NCBI GenBank assembly: GCA_017642695.1
Contig: JAEPQD010000002.1
Coordinates: 1,001,425-1,065,424, forward strand
Direction: 5' to 3'
From: Parvibaculum sp.
GTDB lineage: Bacteria; Pseudomonadota; Alphaproteobacteria; Parvibaculales; Parvibaculaceae
DNA: 64,000 nt
The notes under the pieces are model-generated. The model did no database searches and was not told the origin of the DNA. It saw nothing but the letters and a program-made list of their open reading frames with translations. The position numbers and the translations under genes were made by a program. Positions 18,539 through 28,142 of the stretch are shown in pieces (position 1 is the first letter of the stretch; each line of letters opens with the position of its first letter).

Positions 18539-18557
18539 CGTACCGGAGGCTCCGGAG

Positions 18558-18965
18558 ATGTTCGAAGAACCCGTCCGCCGCAGAGGGATGGCCAGCCTGA
18601 CACCGCTGATCGACGTGGTGTTTCTGCTGCTCATCTTCTTCATGCTGACGACATCGTTCCTGCAGACGCAGTCGCTGTCGGTCGTGACGCCTGCGCCGAG
18701 CGCGGACGATCTGCCGAAGGACGCGCGCGTGGTCGAAATATGGCTGCTCGGGAACGGCACGCTCGCCATTGACGGGAAGCCGGTGGAGCGCGCAACGCTG
18801 ACAGAGGCGCTCAATGCCGCGATCGGTGAGCGGAAGGACCTCACCGTCACGATCCTCGCGGAGAAGGGTTCCCGGACGCAGGCGCTGGTCGCCGCGGTGG
18901 AGGCGGCGCGGCAGTCGGGCGCGAAGAGCGTCGGCACGGCACGGGTGGAGAAGATCGCGCGATGA
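18558..18965 (+). CDS. exbD: Biopolymer transporter ExbD, canonical copy (Asp19 present)
   Basis: A 135-residue ExbD/TolR protein: short cytoplasmic tail (MFEEPVRRRGMAS), one helix LTPLIDVVFLLLIFFMLTTSF with the proton-carrying Asp19, then a periplasmic domain with the usual fold (ARVVEIWLLGNGTLAIDGKPVE; DLTVTILAEKGSRTQALVAAVEAA). GGAGG stands eight bases before ATG 18558; a longer frame from 18498 overlaps exbB and lacks a site. It ends with ATGA overlap onto the second exbD. It is expected to supply the ion-conducting Asp to the complex. Confidence 0.93.
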   Translation: MFEEPVRRRGMASLTPLIDVVFLLLIFFMLTTSFLQTQSLSVVTPAPSADDLPKDARVVEIWLLGNGTLAIDGKPVERATLTEALNAAIGERKDLTVTILAEKGSRTQALVAAVEAARQSGAKSVGTARVEKIAR

Positions 18966-19369
18966 TCGAGTTCGACGAGGAACAACCGAGGAAGCAGTTC
19001 GAGACGCTGGTGCCGCTCATCAACGTGGTGTTCCTGCTGCTGATCTTCTTCCTGCTCGCGGGGACCATGCAACCGGCGGAGAACGTCGCCGTGTCGTTGC
19101 CGGAAGGCGCGCTCAACGATCGCGAGAGCGACGTGCCGACGACGCTGATCGTGGAGGCGGACGGCTCCGTATGGCTTGGCGACCGGCCGACGGACGCGAA
19201 ATTCGCGGCGCATCTGGTCGAAAAATTTCTCGACGATGAGGGGGCCAAGCGCGTTGCGATCAAGGCGGACGCGGATGCGCCCGCCGAAGCGGTGCTCGAA
19301 CTCATGGAAGGCCTGCGCGAGGCGGGCGTGGAGCAGGTGACCATCATGACCGAGCGGAGCGGGTCATGA
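18962..19369 (+). CDS. ExbD-like protein with Asn in place of the channel Asp
   Basis: A second 135-residue ExbD-family protein translationally coupled to the first (ATGA). Its helix reads LVPLINVVFLLLIFFLLAGTM: position 21, where ExbD/TolR proteins carry the protonatable Asp, is Asn (codon AAC at 19022-19024). The periplasmic part (ALNDRESDVPTTLIVEADGSVWLGDRPT; VAIKADADAPAEAVLELMEGL) is otherwise standard. It therefore probably acts as a structural partner of the Asp-containing copy rather than as the proton carrier. The tonB-like gene overlaps its stop (ATGA). Confidence 0.9.
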   Translation: MIEFDEEQPRKQFETLVPLINVVFLLLIFFLLAGTMQPAENVAVSLPEGALNDRESDVPTTLIVEADGSVWLGDRPTDAKFAAHLVEKFLDDEGAKRVAIKADADAPAEAVLELMEGLREAGVEQVTIMTERSGS

Positions 19370-20217
19370 ACATGACGACGACCATGCCTGAACACGGCGC
19401 GGCGGAACCGCGCGAGTTCCGGCTGCGCAATTTCATGATCGCGTCGGTCGTGCTTCATGCGTTGCTGTTCCTTTCGGCGTTTCTGACATTCGGCGGGATT
19501 TTCGGCGGACCGGGGCCCGGCGGCGGCGAAGCGGTGACGTTCCAGCTGGCGGCAGGCTCTGCGAACGACCGCTATGCGGCACCGCCGAAGCCGGTCGAGG
19601 AACCGAAACCCGAAGTGAAGCCCGAACCGCCGAAGCCGCCGGAGCCGAAGCCGGAGACGGCCGTGCGCAAAGCGGCGAAACCGATACCGCCGCCGGAAGA
19701 AATTCCGGAACCCACACCCGAACCCGTCGAACAGGCCTCAAGCGCGGGCGGCGGTACGCAGGGCGGGCAAGCCGGTGGCGCGGGTGGCGACGCGGAAGAG
19801 ACGATCCTCAACAAAAAGGGTAATTCGCTAACCGCGGGCCAGATTCGCGCGCAGATGACGGGCAAGACTTTTCATCTGGAGATGGGGCGGATCGAGCTTC
19901 AGGGCGGCAACAGGCTCATCAACACGATTATCGAGCTTCATGCCGACGGGTCGACGGATGTGGAACTCATCCAGTATTTCCACCAGACCTATCATCGCGG
20001 TTCGTCGTCGACGCGCAGCCGCGACGGCGACGGTACGTGGTGGATCGAAGGCAATCGCTGGTGTCACAAGTCGGACGAAATCCAGTATGGCACCACGGAT
20101 TGCTACGACATGACGAAGGAGGGCAATATCGTGCGGCTCTATTACGGGCCCTGCACGAATATGTCCTCACAGCTCTGCAAGACTGGCCGTATCGCCGCGG
20201 AAGGCGAAATCCGCTAG
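19366..20217 (+). CDS. TonB-like energy transducer with a non-TonB, four-cysteine C-terminal domain
   Basis: A 283-residue protein. A cytoplasmic tail and one helix carry SVVLH (Ser27, His31), the SxxxH motif by which TonB contacts ExbB/ExbD. A Pro/Lys/Glu-rich periplasmic spacer follows (about 72-122), then a Gly-rich linker. The last 130 residues are not a TonB domain: SLTAGQIRAQMTGKTF, ELHADGSTDVE, GTWWIEGNRWC, TDCYDM and four cysteines (233, 246, 263, 271) look like a DUF995-type small beta domain (a visual match only). It likely couples pmf to an unknown periplasmic or outer-membrane partner; no receptor gene is adjacent. Confidence 0.82.
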   Translation: MNMTTTMPEHGAAEPREFRLRNFMIASVVLHALLFLSAFLTFGGIFGGPGPGGGEAVTFQLAAGSANDRYAAPPKPVEEPKPEVKPEPPKPPEPKPETAVRKAAKPIPPPEEIPEPTPEPVEQASSAGGGTQGGQAGGAGGDAEETILNKKGNSLTAGQIRAQMTGKTFHLEMGRIELQGGNRLINTIIELHADGSTDVELIQYFHQTYHRGSSSTRSRDGDGTWWIEGNRWCHKSDEIQYGTTDCYDMTKEGNIVRLYYGPCTNMSSQLCKTGRIAAEGEIR

Positions 20218-20240
20218 GCCCTTTTTTGCCCTTCATGCGT

Positions 20241-20261
20241 TTGGCCTGTTAGATAGGCCAA
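20241..20261. promoter_or_regulatory. Inverted repeat before the dehydrogenase-decarboxylase pair
   Basis: TTGGCCT (20241-20247), seven-base spacer, AGGCCAA (20255-20261), ending 20 bases before the ATG at 20282. A T-run (CTTTTTTG) just precedes it, so it might instead be part of an end-of-operon structure for the Ton-like genes. Operator or leader stem; undecided. Confidence 0.35.
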
Positions 20262-20281
20262 TCAAAGCGCAAGGAGAGGCC

Positions 20282-21151
20282 ATGAGCAAAGTCGCCTTCA
20301 TCGGGCTCGGCGTGATGGGATATCCGATGGCCGGACATCTCGCCAAAGCCGGGCACGACGTCACCGTCTACAACCGCACCGCCGCGAAAGCCGACGCCTG
20401 GGTGAAGCAGCATGGCGGCGCGGCTGCGCCGACGCCCAACGAAGCGGCGGCAGGCGCGGAGATTGTCTTCGCCTGTGTCGGGAACGACGACGACCTGCGC
20501 GAGGTGACGACAGGCGAGAACGGCGCCTTTCACGGCATGGGCAAGGGCACGATCTTCGTCGATCATACTACGGCGTCGGCTGCGGTCGCGCGTGAGCTTT
20601 ACGACGAGGCGAAGGGACGCGGCATTGCCTTCGTCGACGCGCCGGTTTCGGGCGGACAGGCAGGCGCGGAAAACGGCGTGCTCACAGTCATGGCGGGTGG
20701 CGACGAGGCGTCCTTTGCGACGGCGAAGCATGCAATCGATTCGTATGCGCGGATGGCGAAGCTGCTTGGGCCTTCGGGTGCAGGGCAACTCACCAAGATG
20801 GTGAATCAGATCTGCATCGCGGGGCTCGTCGAGGGGCTCGCCGAGGGGCTTCATTTCGCGAAGAAGGCAGGGCTCGACGCCGAAGCCGTGATCGAGACGA
20901 TTTCCAAGGGCGCGGCGCAGAGCTGGCAGATGGAAAATCGTTACAAGACGATGATAGAGGGCAAGTTCGATTTCGGCTTTGCGGTCGACTGGATGCGCAA
21001 GGACCTTGCCATCTGCCTCGACGAGGCAAGGCGGAATGGCGCGCATCTGCCTGTAACGGCCGCTGTCGACCAGTTCTATTCCGAGGTGCAGGCCATGGGC
21101 GGGCGGCGTTGGGATACATCGAGCCTCATTGCACGTCTGGAGAAGACATGA
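20282..21151 (+). CDS. NAD(P)-dependent beta-hydroxyacid dehydrogenase (HIBADH family)
   Basis: A 289-residue member of the 3-hydroxyisobutyrate/tartronate-semialdehyde dehydrogenase family. The Rossmann motif VAFIGLGVMGYPMAGHLAKAGH is at the N terminus; DAPVSGGQAGAENG is the substrate loop, and GAGQLTKMVNQI carries the catalytic Lys. Asn/Arg in VYNRTAAKA after the second strand suggests NADP(H) preference, an inference. It overlaps the next gene (ATGA) and so probably works with that decarboxylase; the true valine-pathway enzyme appears to be the separate copy at 26313. AAGGAGAGG is its ribosome site. Confidence 0.85.
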   Translation: MSKVAFIGLGVMGYPMAGHLAKAGHDVTVYNRTAAKADAWVKQHGGAAAPTPNEAAAGAEIVFACVGNDDDLREVTTGENGAFHGMGKGTIFVDHTTASAAVARELYDEAKGRGIAFVDAPVSGGQAGAENGVLTVMAGGDEASFATAKHAIDSYARMAKLLGPSGAGQLTKMVNQICIAGLVEGLAEGLHFAKKAGLDAEAVIETISKGAAQSWQMENRYKTMIEGKFDFGFAVDWMRKDLAICLDEARRNGAHLPVTAAVDQFYSEVQAMGGRRWDTSSLIARLEKT

Positions 21152-22299
21152 CCACACCCTCGCGGCAGTTGCGTTTCTCGTCGGTTGCGGATGTGATCCA
21201 GCGGCTCAACCCCTCCTATCCGGTGTTCTGCGTTTTTCCGGACATTCTGCGCGCGCGGGCGAGGGCCTTCGTGGAAGGCTTTCCGGGTACCGTGCTCTAC
21301 GCGACGAAGTGCAACCCGCATCCCTATGTGCTGAAAGCGCTCGCGGAGGGCGGCATCGAGCATTTCGATACGGCGTCGATTTCGGAGATCGCGAAGGTGA
21401 CGGAACTGATGCCGGAGGCGCATTGCTACTTCAACCACCCGGTAAAGGGACGAGGCGCACTCGAGGCGGCGGCGGATGTCTACGGGCTCACGGATTACGT
21501 GGTTGACCACCTGGATGAGCTCGACAAGGTGATCTCCGTCGCCGGGACCGACATCACGATCGAAGTCCGGATCGCAACACCGAAAGGGAAAGCGGTCTAT
21601 GACCTCTCGGCAAAGTTCGGCGCACCGCCCGATGAAGCGGTGACGCTTCTGAAGGAGGCACGGAAGAGGGGGTGCCGGACGGCGCTTGCGTTCCACGTCG
21701 GCAGCCAGTGCCTGGACCCGGACGCCTTTCGCGTTGCGATGTCGCTCGCGAAAAGGGTTTCAGATGAAGCAAATGTGCCGCTCGAATATCTCGACGTCGG
21801 CGGCGGCTTTCCCGCGATCTACAAGATGAACGTGCCGCCGCTCAGGGACTATTTCGATGTCATCGAGAAGGCCAAGGCCGATCTCGGCATTGGCGTGCCG
21901 CTGCTTGCCGAGCCGGGCCGTGCGCTCGTCGCCGACGGTTGCTCGGTGCTGACACAGGTGCATCTCAGGAAGGGCGACGATCTCTACATCAACGACGGGA
22001 TCTATGGATGTCTTTCCGAAATACGGGATGGCGACCTCGACCCGCCAGTGAGGGCGGTTTCGCGTTCGGGAGAAGCCGTGAGCGGCGAAAGCAGGCCGTT
22101 CCGCATTTTCGGGCCGACATGCGACAGCCTCGATGTGCTGAAGCTTCCCTTCCATTTGCCCGAAGATATCGGGGAGGGGGACTGGATCGAATTCGGCCTG
22201 ATGGGCGCCTATTCGATCGGGATGCAAACCGGCTTCAACGGATTTGTGACAGACACCATCGTGCGCATCGACGGGATGCACGAGGAATTCGTTTTCTGA
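21148..22299 (+). CDS. PLP-dependent group IV decarboxylase (ornithine/lysine decarboxylase-like)
   Basis: A 383-residue alanine-racemase-fold decarboxylase that makes polyamines or cadaverine from basic amino acids. Lys54 in YATKCNPHP binds PLP, FHVGSQ and EPGRALVA contact the cofactor, and GPTCDSLD carries Cys325 of the neighbouring active site. These match bacterial ornithine decarboxylases of eukaryotic type; substrate choice between ornithine, lysine and diaminopimelate cannot be settled by eye, though the missing C-terminal sheet extension argues against DAP decarboxylase. Start overlaps the dehydrogenase stop (ATGA), with GAGAAG upstream. Confidence 0.88.
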   Translation: MTTPSRQLRFSSVADVIQRLNPSYPVFCVFPDILRARARAFVEGFPGTVLYATKCNPHPYVLKALAEGGIEHFDTASISEIAKVTELMPEAHCYFNHPVKGRGALEAAADVYGLTDYVVDHLDELDKVISVAGTDITIEVRIATPKGKAVYDLSAKFGAPPDEAVTLLKEARKRGCRTALAFHVGSQCLDPDAFRVAMSLAKRVSDEANVPLEYLDVGGGFPAIYKMNVPPLRDYFDVIEKAKADLGIGVPLLAEPGRALVADGCSVLTQVHLRKGDDLYINDGIYGCLSEIRDGDLDPPVRAVSRSGEAVSGESRPFRIFGPTCDSLDVLKLPFHLPEDIGEGDWIEFGLMGAYSIGMQTGFNGFVTDTIVRIDGMHEEFVF

Positions 22300-22382
22300 C
22301 ATACCGCGGTTTCCAGCTTGCCAGTAATTCGTTTTTGGTCCAGAACGATTTCTTCCGTTCACGGAGCGTTCTCAAATTAAGG

Positions 22383-22410
22383 TTGACGCTTATGTTAACA
22401 TCGATAACAT
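22383..22410 (+). promoter_or_regulatory. Promoter and overlapping operator of the TetR gene
   Basis: TTGACG (22383-22388) and TAACAT (22405-22410) form a sigma-70-like -35/-10 pair 16 bases apart. The spacer and -10 are covered by the inverted repeat ATGTTA (22392-22397) / TAACAT (22405-22410), which would let the TetR protein encoded just downstream repress itself. This also makes the ATG at 22409 an unlikely start. Confidence 0.55.
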
Positions 22411-22447
22411 GCAAATTATTGAGACAAACCGGGAACGGGTTACGGAG

Positions 22448-23922
<1,475 letters not shown>

Positions 23923-24076
23923 TCATAGCGCCTGGAAAGAAAGGGTGCAATCTGGCCGCTTGCCGCAGTGCCGCAGCGTTAGCCTATCCGCGGACGGGTG
24001 CTTCGTTGACAGGTTAACGGGTGGCCAGTATCACCGCTAAAAAGGCTGCCAGGCCATTCCCGGGAGGAACATTTTC

Positions 24077-25216
24077 ATGCGCTTCGAGCTCAGCGAAGAG
24101 CAGCAGGCATTCCAGGACGTTGCGCGGAACTTCGCCGCAGAAGAACTGGCACCTCACGCCGCCGACTGGGACCGCGATGCGGTCTTCCCGGTGGAGACGA
24201 TGCGCAAGGCGGCCGCTCTCGGCTTTGCCGGAATCTATGTGCAGGAAGATGTGGGCGGATCGGCGCTGACGCGGCTCGACGCGGCGCTGATCTTCGAGGC
24301 GCTCTCCGAGGGTTGCACCTCGACGGCGGCATTCATGTCGATCCACAACATGGCATCCTGGATGATCGACCGTTTCGGTCGTGAAGAGCAGCGGCAGAAA
24401 TGGCTGCCGAAACTCACGCCTATGGACCTCATTGCGAGTTATTGCCTGACCGAGCCGTCGAGCGGATCGGATGCGGCGTCGCTGAAGACGAAGGCGGTGA
24501 AGGACGGCGATCATTACGTGGTGAACGGATCGAAAGCCTTCATCTCCGGTGCCGGTACCTCGGATATCTATGTCTGCATGGTCCGTACCGGCGAAGCGGG
24601 GGCAAAGGGCGTCTCCTGCCTCGTAGTGGAGAAGGGAACGCCGGGGCTTTCGTTCGGCGCACCTGAGCGGAAGATGGGCTGGAACAGCCAGCCGACGGCG
24701 CAGGTGATTTTCGACAATTGCCGCGTGCCTGTCGCGAACCGGATCGGTGAAGAGGGCGAAGGCTTCCGCATCGCGATGATGGGGCTCGACGGCGGACGGC
24801 TCAATATCGGAGCCTGCTCGCTGGGCACAGCGACGGCTGCGCTGAAGCGGGCGAAGGCGTATGTCGGCGAGCGCGAGCAATTCGGCAAGAAGCTCGCGCA
24901 GTTCCAGGCTTTGCAGTTCAAGCTGGCGGACATGGCGACGGAACTCGAAGCGGCGAAGCTCATGATCTACCAGGCGGCGGCGAAGGTCGACGCGAAAACA
25001 CCGGACGCGACGATGCATGCGGCGATGGCGAAGCGCTTCGCGACCGATACGGGCTTCAATGTCATCAATGAGGCGCTGCAGATCCACGGCGGCTACGGCT
25101 ACCTCAAGGATTTTCCGCTGGAACGGCATCTGCGGGATGCGCGTGTGCACCAGATCCTCGAAGGCACGAACGAGATCATGCGCGTCATCATCGCGCGGGA
25201 ATTTCTGAAGGATTGA
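24077..25216 (+). CDS. Acyl-CoA dehydrogenase, probably isobutyryl-CoA dehydrogenase
   Basis: A 379-residue FAD enzyme that introduces an alpha-beta double bond into a short-chain acyl-Co[18 protein letters not shown] is the signature, and the catalytic base is Glu362 in [11 protein letters not shown]. Placed first in an operon with 3-hydroxyisobutyryl-CoA hydrolase and 3-hydroxyisobutyrate dehydrogenase, it is best read as the isobutyryl-CoA step of valine breakdown (ACAD8-like), an inference from context. GGGAGGAAC lies before ATG 24077; the hydrolase starts ten bases after its stop. Confidence 0.92.
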   Translation: MRFELSEEQQAFQDVARNFAAEELAPHAADWDRDAVFPVETMRKAAALGFAGIYVQEDVGGSALTRLDAALIFEALSEGCTSTAAFMSIHNMASWMIDRFGREEQRQKWLPKLTPMDLIASYCLTEPSSGSDAASLKTKAVKDGDHYVVNGSKAFISGAGTSDIYVCMVRTGEAGAKGVSCLVVEKGTPGLSFGAPERKMGWNSQPTAQVIFDNCRVPVANRIGEEGEGFRIAMMGLDGGRLNIGACSLGTATAALKRAKAYVGEREQFGKKLAQFQALQFKLADMATELEAAKLMIYQAAAKVDAKTPDATMHAAMAKRFATDTGFNVINEALQIHGGYGYLKDFPLERHLRDARVHQILEGTNEIMRVIIAREFLKD

Positions 25217-25226
25217 AAGAGGCGCG

Positions 25227-26267
25227 ATGAGCGAGGAAGCCGAAGTCCTGTTCGAAAAGCGCGGCGCGGCAGGCATCATCACGCTGAACCGGCCGAAGGC
25301 GCTCAACGCGCTGACGCTCGGCATGGTGCGGCTCATACATCCAAAACTCAGGGAATGGGCGGAAGATGCGAGGGTCGAGTGCGTGATCGTGGAGGGCGCA
25401 GGCGAGAAGGCCTTCTGCGCCGGCGGCGACATTCGCGCACTCTATGACTGGGGCCAGACGGGCGACAGGACAGCAATCGACTTCTGGCGCGAGGAGTACC
25501 AGCTCAACACCTATATAAAGCGCTATCCGAAGCCTTATGTCGCGCTGATGGACGGGATCAACATGGGCGGCGGCGTCGGACTGTCGGTGCATGGATCACA
25601 CAGGGTGGCGACGGAGCGGCTCATCTTCGCGATGCCGGAGACGGGGATCGGGCTCTTTCCGGATGTGGGCGGAACCTATTTTCTGCCGCGCGCGCCGGGT
25701 GAAACCGGCATGTATCTCGCGCTCACGGGCGCGCGCCTCAAGGCGGCGGATGCGATCTATGTCGGGATTGCGGATACGTATGTGCCGTCCGAGCGGCTCG
25801 AGACCCTGAAGGACAGGCTGGCAGGCGGAATACCGGTGCGTGAGGCATTGGCGGAAGTCGCCGAAGAGGAGGGCCCCGCGCCGCTTGCTTCGATGCAGGC
25901 GGAGATCGGCGCGCATTTTTCCGGTGGAGCGGTCGGCGATATTCTTTCATCGCTGCGGGCGGATGGCGGCGAGTGGGCGGCGAAGACCGCCGACACGATT
26001 GAGACAAAATCGCCGATTTCGACGCTGGTAGCCTATGCCCAGGTGCGAGCGGGGGCAGCGCTCGGCTTCGAGGACTGCATGCGGCTCGAATTCCGGCTCA
26101 TCAACCGTTTTGCCGCGGGACATGATTTCTACGAAGGCGTGCGTGCGGTGGTGATCGACAAGGATCAGGCGCCGAAATGGAAGCCTGCGACCATCGCAGA
26201 GGTGAGTGCAGATGAGATCGAGCGCTATTTCGCGCCGCTCGGAGACAATGAGCTAACCTTCGGTTGA
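25227..26267 (+). CDS. 3-Hydroxyisobutyryl-CoA hydrolase (crotonase fold)
   Basis: A 346-residue crotonase-family protein; this length and the blocks AFCAGGDIRALYDWG, MDGINMGGGVGLSVHGSHRVATE (cited in part) and FAMPETGIGLFPDVGGTYFLPR mark the HIBCH branch rather than enoyl-CoA hydratase. Glu in 'PETGIGLFPDVGG' and Asp in 'FPDVGG' are the expected catalytic acid residues. It hydrolyses 3-hydroxyisobutyryl-CoA to free 3-hydroxyisobutyrate for the next gene in the valine pathway. GAGGCGCG upstream of ATG 25227 is a modest ribosome site. Confidence 0.92.
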   Translation: MSEEAEVLFEKRGAAGIITLNRPKALNALTLGMVRLIHPKLREWAEDARVECVIVEGAGEKAFCAGGDIRALYDWGQTGDRTAIDFWREEYQLNTYIKRYPKPYVALMDGINMGGGVGLSVHGSHRVATERLIFAMPETGIGLFPDVGGTYFLPRAPGETGMYLALTGARLKAADAIYVGIADTYVPSERLETLKDRLAGGIPVREALAEVAEEEGPAPLASMQAEIGAHFSGGAVGDILSSLRADGGEWAAKTADTIETKSPISTLVAYAQVRAGAALGFEDCMRLEFRLINRFAAGHDFYEGVRAVVIDKDQAPKWKPATIAEVSADEIERYFAPLGDNELTFG

Positions 26268-26312
26268 GCGGGAACTGACCTTCTGCCGAGAAGGTCGTCA
26301 GGGAGGAACGAG

Positions 26313-27203
26313 ATGGCGGCAATCGGATTTATCGGCCTCGGCAACATGGGCGGGCCGATGGCGCGGAACCTCCTGAAGGCGGGACATGCGCTGAAAGTAT
26401 TCGACCTTTCGGCCGCGGCTGTCGACGGGCTCGTGGAAGCGGGCGCGACGAAGGCAGCGAGCGCGAGCGATGCGGCGGCGGATGTCGAGTTTGTCGTGAC
26501 GATGCTGCCTGCGGGCGAGCATGTGCGCACGGTCTATCTTGGCGATGGCGGTCTGCTTGCCTCGGCGGCGAAGGGGACGCTCTTCATCGACAGTTCGACC
26601 ATCGATATCCCCTCGGCGCGCGAAACCATCGCCGCTGCGGAAAAGGCCGGAATGATGATGCTCGATGCGCCGGTGTCGGGAGGCGTCGGCGGCGCCGAAG
26701 CGGGAACACTCACCTTCATGGTGGGCGGGGCGGCGGAAGCCTTCGCGAAGGCGAAGCCCATCCTCGAAAAGATGGGCAAGAACATCTTCCATGCCGGCGC
26801 GGCGGGGAACGGGCAGGTCGCCAAGGTCTGCAACAACATGATCCTCGGCATTTCGATGATCGGCGTTTCGGAAGCCTTCGTGCTTGGCGAGAAGCTCGGC
26901 CTCGATGCACAGACGCTGTTCGACATCTCGTCAACGGCCTCAGGTCAGTGCTGGTCGATGACGTCCTATTGCCCCGTGCCCGGACCGGTACCGGCCTCGC
27001 CCGCAAATCGCAACTACAAGCCGGGTTTCACCGCGGGGATGATGCTGAAGGATCTCAGGCTTGCGCAGGATGCCGCCAAAACGGCGCGCTCGCCGATCCC
27101 GCTGGGCGCACAGGCAGCGCAGCTTTATGCCCTCATGGAGGCAGCAGGTGAGGACAATATCGATTTTTCCGGCGTCATCCGCCTGATCCGCGGTGAAATA
27201 TAG
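26313..27203 (+). CDS. mmsB: 3-Hydroxyisobutyrate dehydrogenase
   Basis: A 296-residue NAD-dependent dehydrogenase giving methylmalonate semialdehyde from 3-hydroxyisobutyrate. IGFIGLGNMGGPMARNLLKAGH is the dinucleotide motif, VFDLS with its acidic residue after strand two suggests NAD, DAPVSGGVGGAEAGTL is the substrate loop and GNGQVAKVCNNMILG holds the catalytic Lys. C-terminal blocks (FTAGMMLKDLRLAQ) match MmsB closely. GGGAGGAACGAG precedes the start. Last gene of the valine operon; mmsA is not in the window. Confidence 0.94.
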   Translation: MAAIGFIGLGNMGGPMARNLLKAGHALKVFDLSAAAVDGLVEAGATKAASASDAAADVEFVVTMLPAGEHVRTVYLGDGGLLASAAKGTLFIDSSTIDIPSARETIAAAEKAGMMMLDAPVSGGVGGAEAGTLTFMVGGAAEAFAKAKPILEKMGKNIFHAGAAGNGQVAKVCNNMILGISMIGVSEAFVLGEKLGLDAQTLFDISSTASGQCWSMTSYCPVPGPVPASPANRNYKPGFTAGMMLKDLRLAQDAAKTARSPIPLGAQAAQLYALMEAAGEDNIDFSGVIRLIRGEI

Positions 27204-27275
27204 TTTTAATCATATTTGCCTCCGCCTGACGCCAAGGCGACAGGTTTAAGTCCTCGTTAGGACGGCACACCCTAT

Positions 27276-27316
27276 GGTTCGCAATTGCGGGACAGGACGT
27301 TCCGTGTGTGCGAACC
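27276..27316. promoter_or_regulatory. Long-spaced inverted repeat in the ldtR leader
   Basis: GGTTCGCA (27276-27283) and TGCGAACC (27309-27316) are perfect 8-bp inverted repeats separated by 25 bases, just upstream of the MarR-type gene start. A second small stem (GTCCT-CGTT-AGGAC) lies before it. They could be paired half-sites for autoregulation, or a leader-RNA stem. Confidence 0.4.
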
Positions 27317-27339
27317 GGTGTGAGTCAGAGGCCAAACCC

Positions 27340-27852
27340 ATGGGTATGACCAACGTCAAAAGCGAGCCGATTGTCGAGGATCAGAAGGATCCGGGCCGCA
27401 AAGAAGCTTATCTCGAAACGCTGACCTATGTGGAACGCCTCCACAGGCGGCTGCTTGATGTCATCAAGGACGAGCTGGATCGAATCCGCTGTTCCGAAAT
27501 CAACAGCGTGCAGGCGCTGTTGCTGTTCAATATCGGCGATTCGGAAATGACCGCCGGCGAACTCCGAACCCGCGGTCACTATCTCGGCTCCAATGTCTCC
27601 TACAACCTCAAGAAGCTGGTCGAAGCAGGTTATATTCATCACCAGCGCTCGCGTTCGGACCGCCGCTCGGTGCGCGTCCGTCTGACGGAAAAGGGGCGGG
27701 CGATCTGCGCGATGATCGACGACGTCTACAACAAGCATTGCGCCATGCTTGGAGAGGTCGGCGATATTTCGGTCGAGGAATTGCGGCAGGCAAACGCTAC
27801 GCTGTTCAAGCTCGAGCGCTTCTGGACCGACCAGATCCGTTACCGGCTCTGA
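27340..27852 (+). CDS. ldtR: LdtR-type MarR family winged-helix regulator
   Basis: A 170-residue MarR regulator. SVQALLLFNIGDSEMTAGELRTRG, YLGSNVSYNLKKLVEAGYIHHQRS and DRRSVRVRLTEKG (shown in pieces) match the LdtR branch known from Rhizobiales and Liberibacter, which controls an L,D-transpeptidase gene and cell-envelope stress tolerance. Here an L,D-transpeptidase gene is indeed next downstream. I take ATG 27340 (MGMTNVK) with AGAGG upstream; ATG 27346 is equally possible. The earlier frame from 27274 crosses the inverted repeat and is unlikely to be translated. Confidence 0.85.
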   Translation: MGMTNVKSEPIVEDQKDPGRKEAYLETLTYVERLHRRLLDVIKDELDRIRCSEINSVQALLLFNIGDSEMTAGELRTRGHYLGSNVSYNLKKLVEAGYIHHQRSRSDRRSVRVRLTEKGRAICAMIDDVYNKHCAMLGEVGDISVEELRQANATLFKLERFWTDQIRYRL

Positions 27853-28142
27853 TTTCCCCCCCAATTACGGCCATGGCTGGTCCTGCGCGACGGCGCGGGC
27901 CGCCTCGTCGTGTCCGGAGGTCCGCAGCACGGGAGTTGCAGATTCATCACTGAATGAGGGCCGTCTGACCTATTCCGGGCCAGGCGGCGCCGATATTGGC
28001 TCTGGATGCGACATAATTCATGGCAAGCTGCGACAACAGGCAAGATGACGTGCGGCTTGTGTCCCGAAATGGTAAACGGGATGCGCGGGTCCGTGCTGGT
28101 GCCTGTGCCGGCAGGGCTGCCGGTGGATTGGAACGGGGCAGA

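Noticed and set aside
20241..20261. Intrinsic terminator after the TonB-like gene
   Set aside because: The T-run precedes rather than follows the TTGGCCT/AGGCCAA stem, so it does not have terminator geometry on the plus strand.
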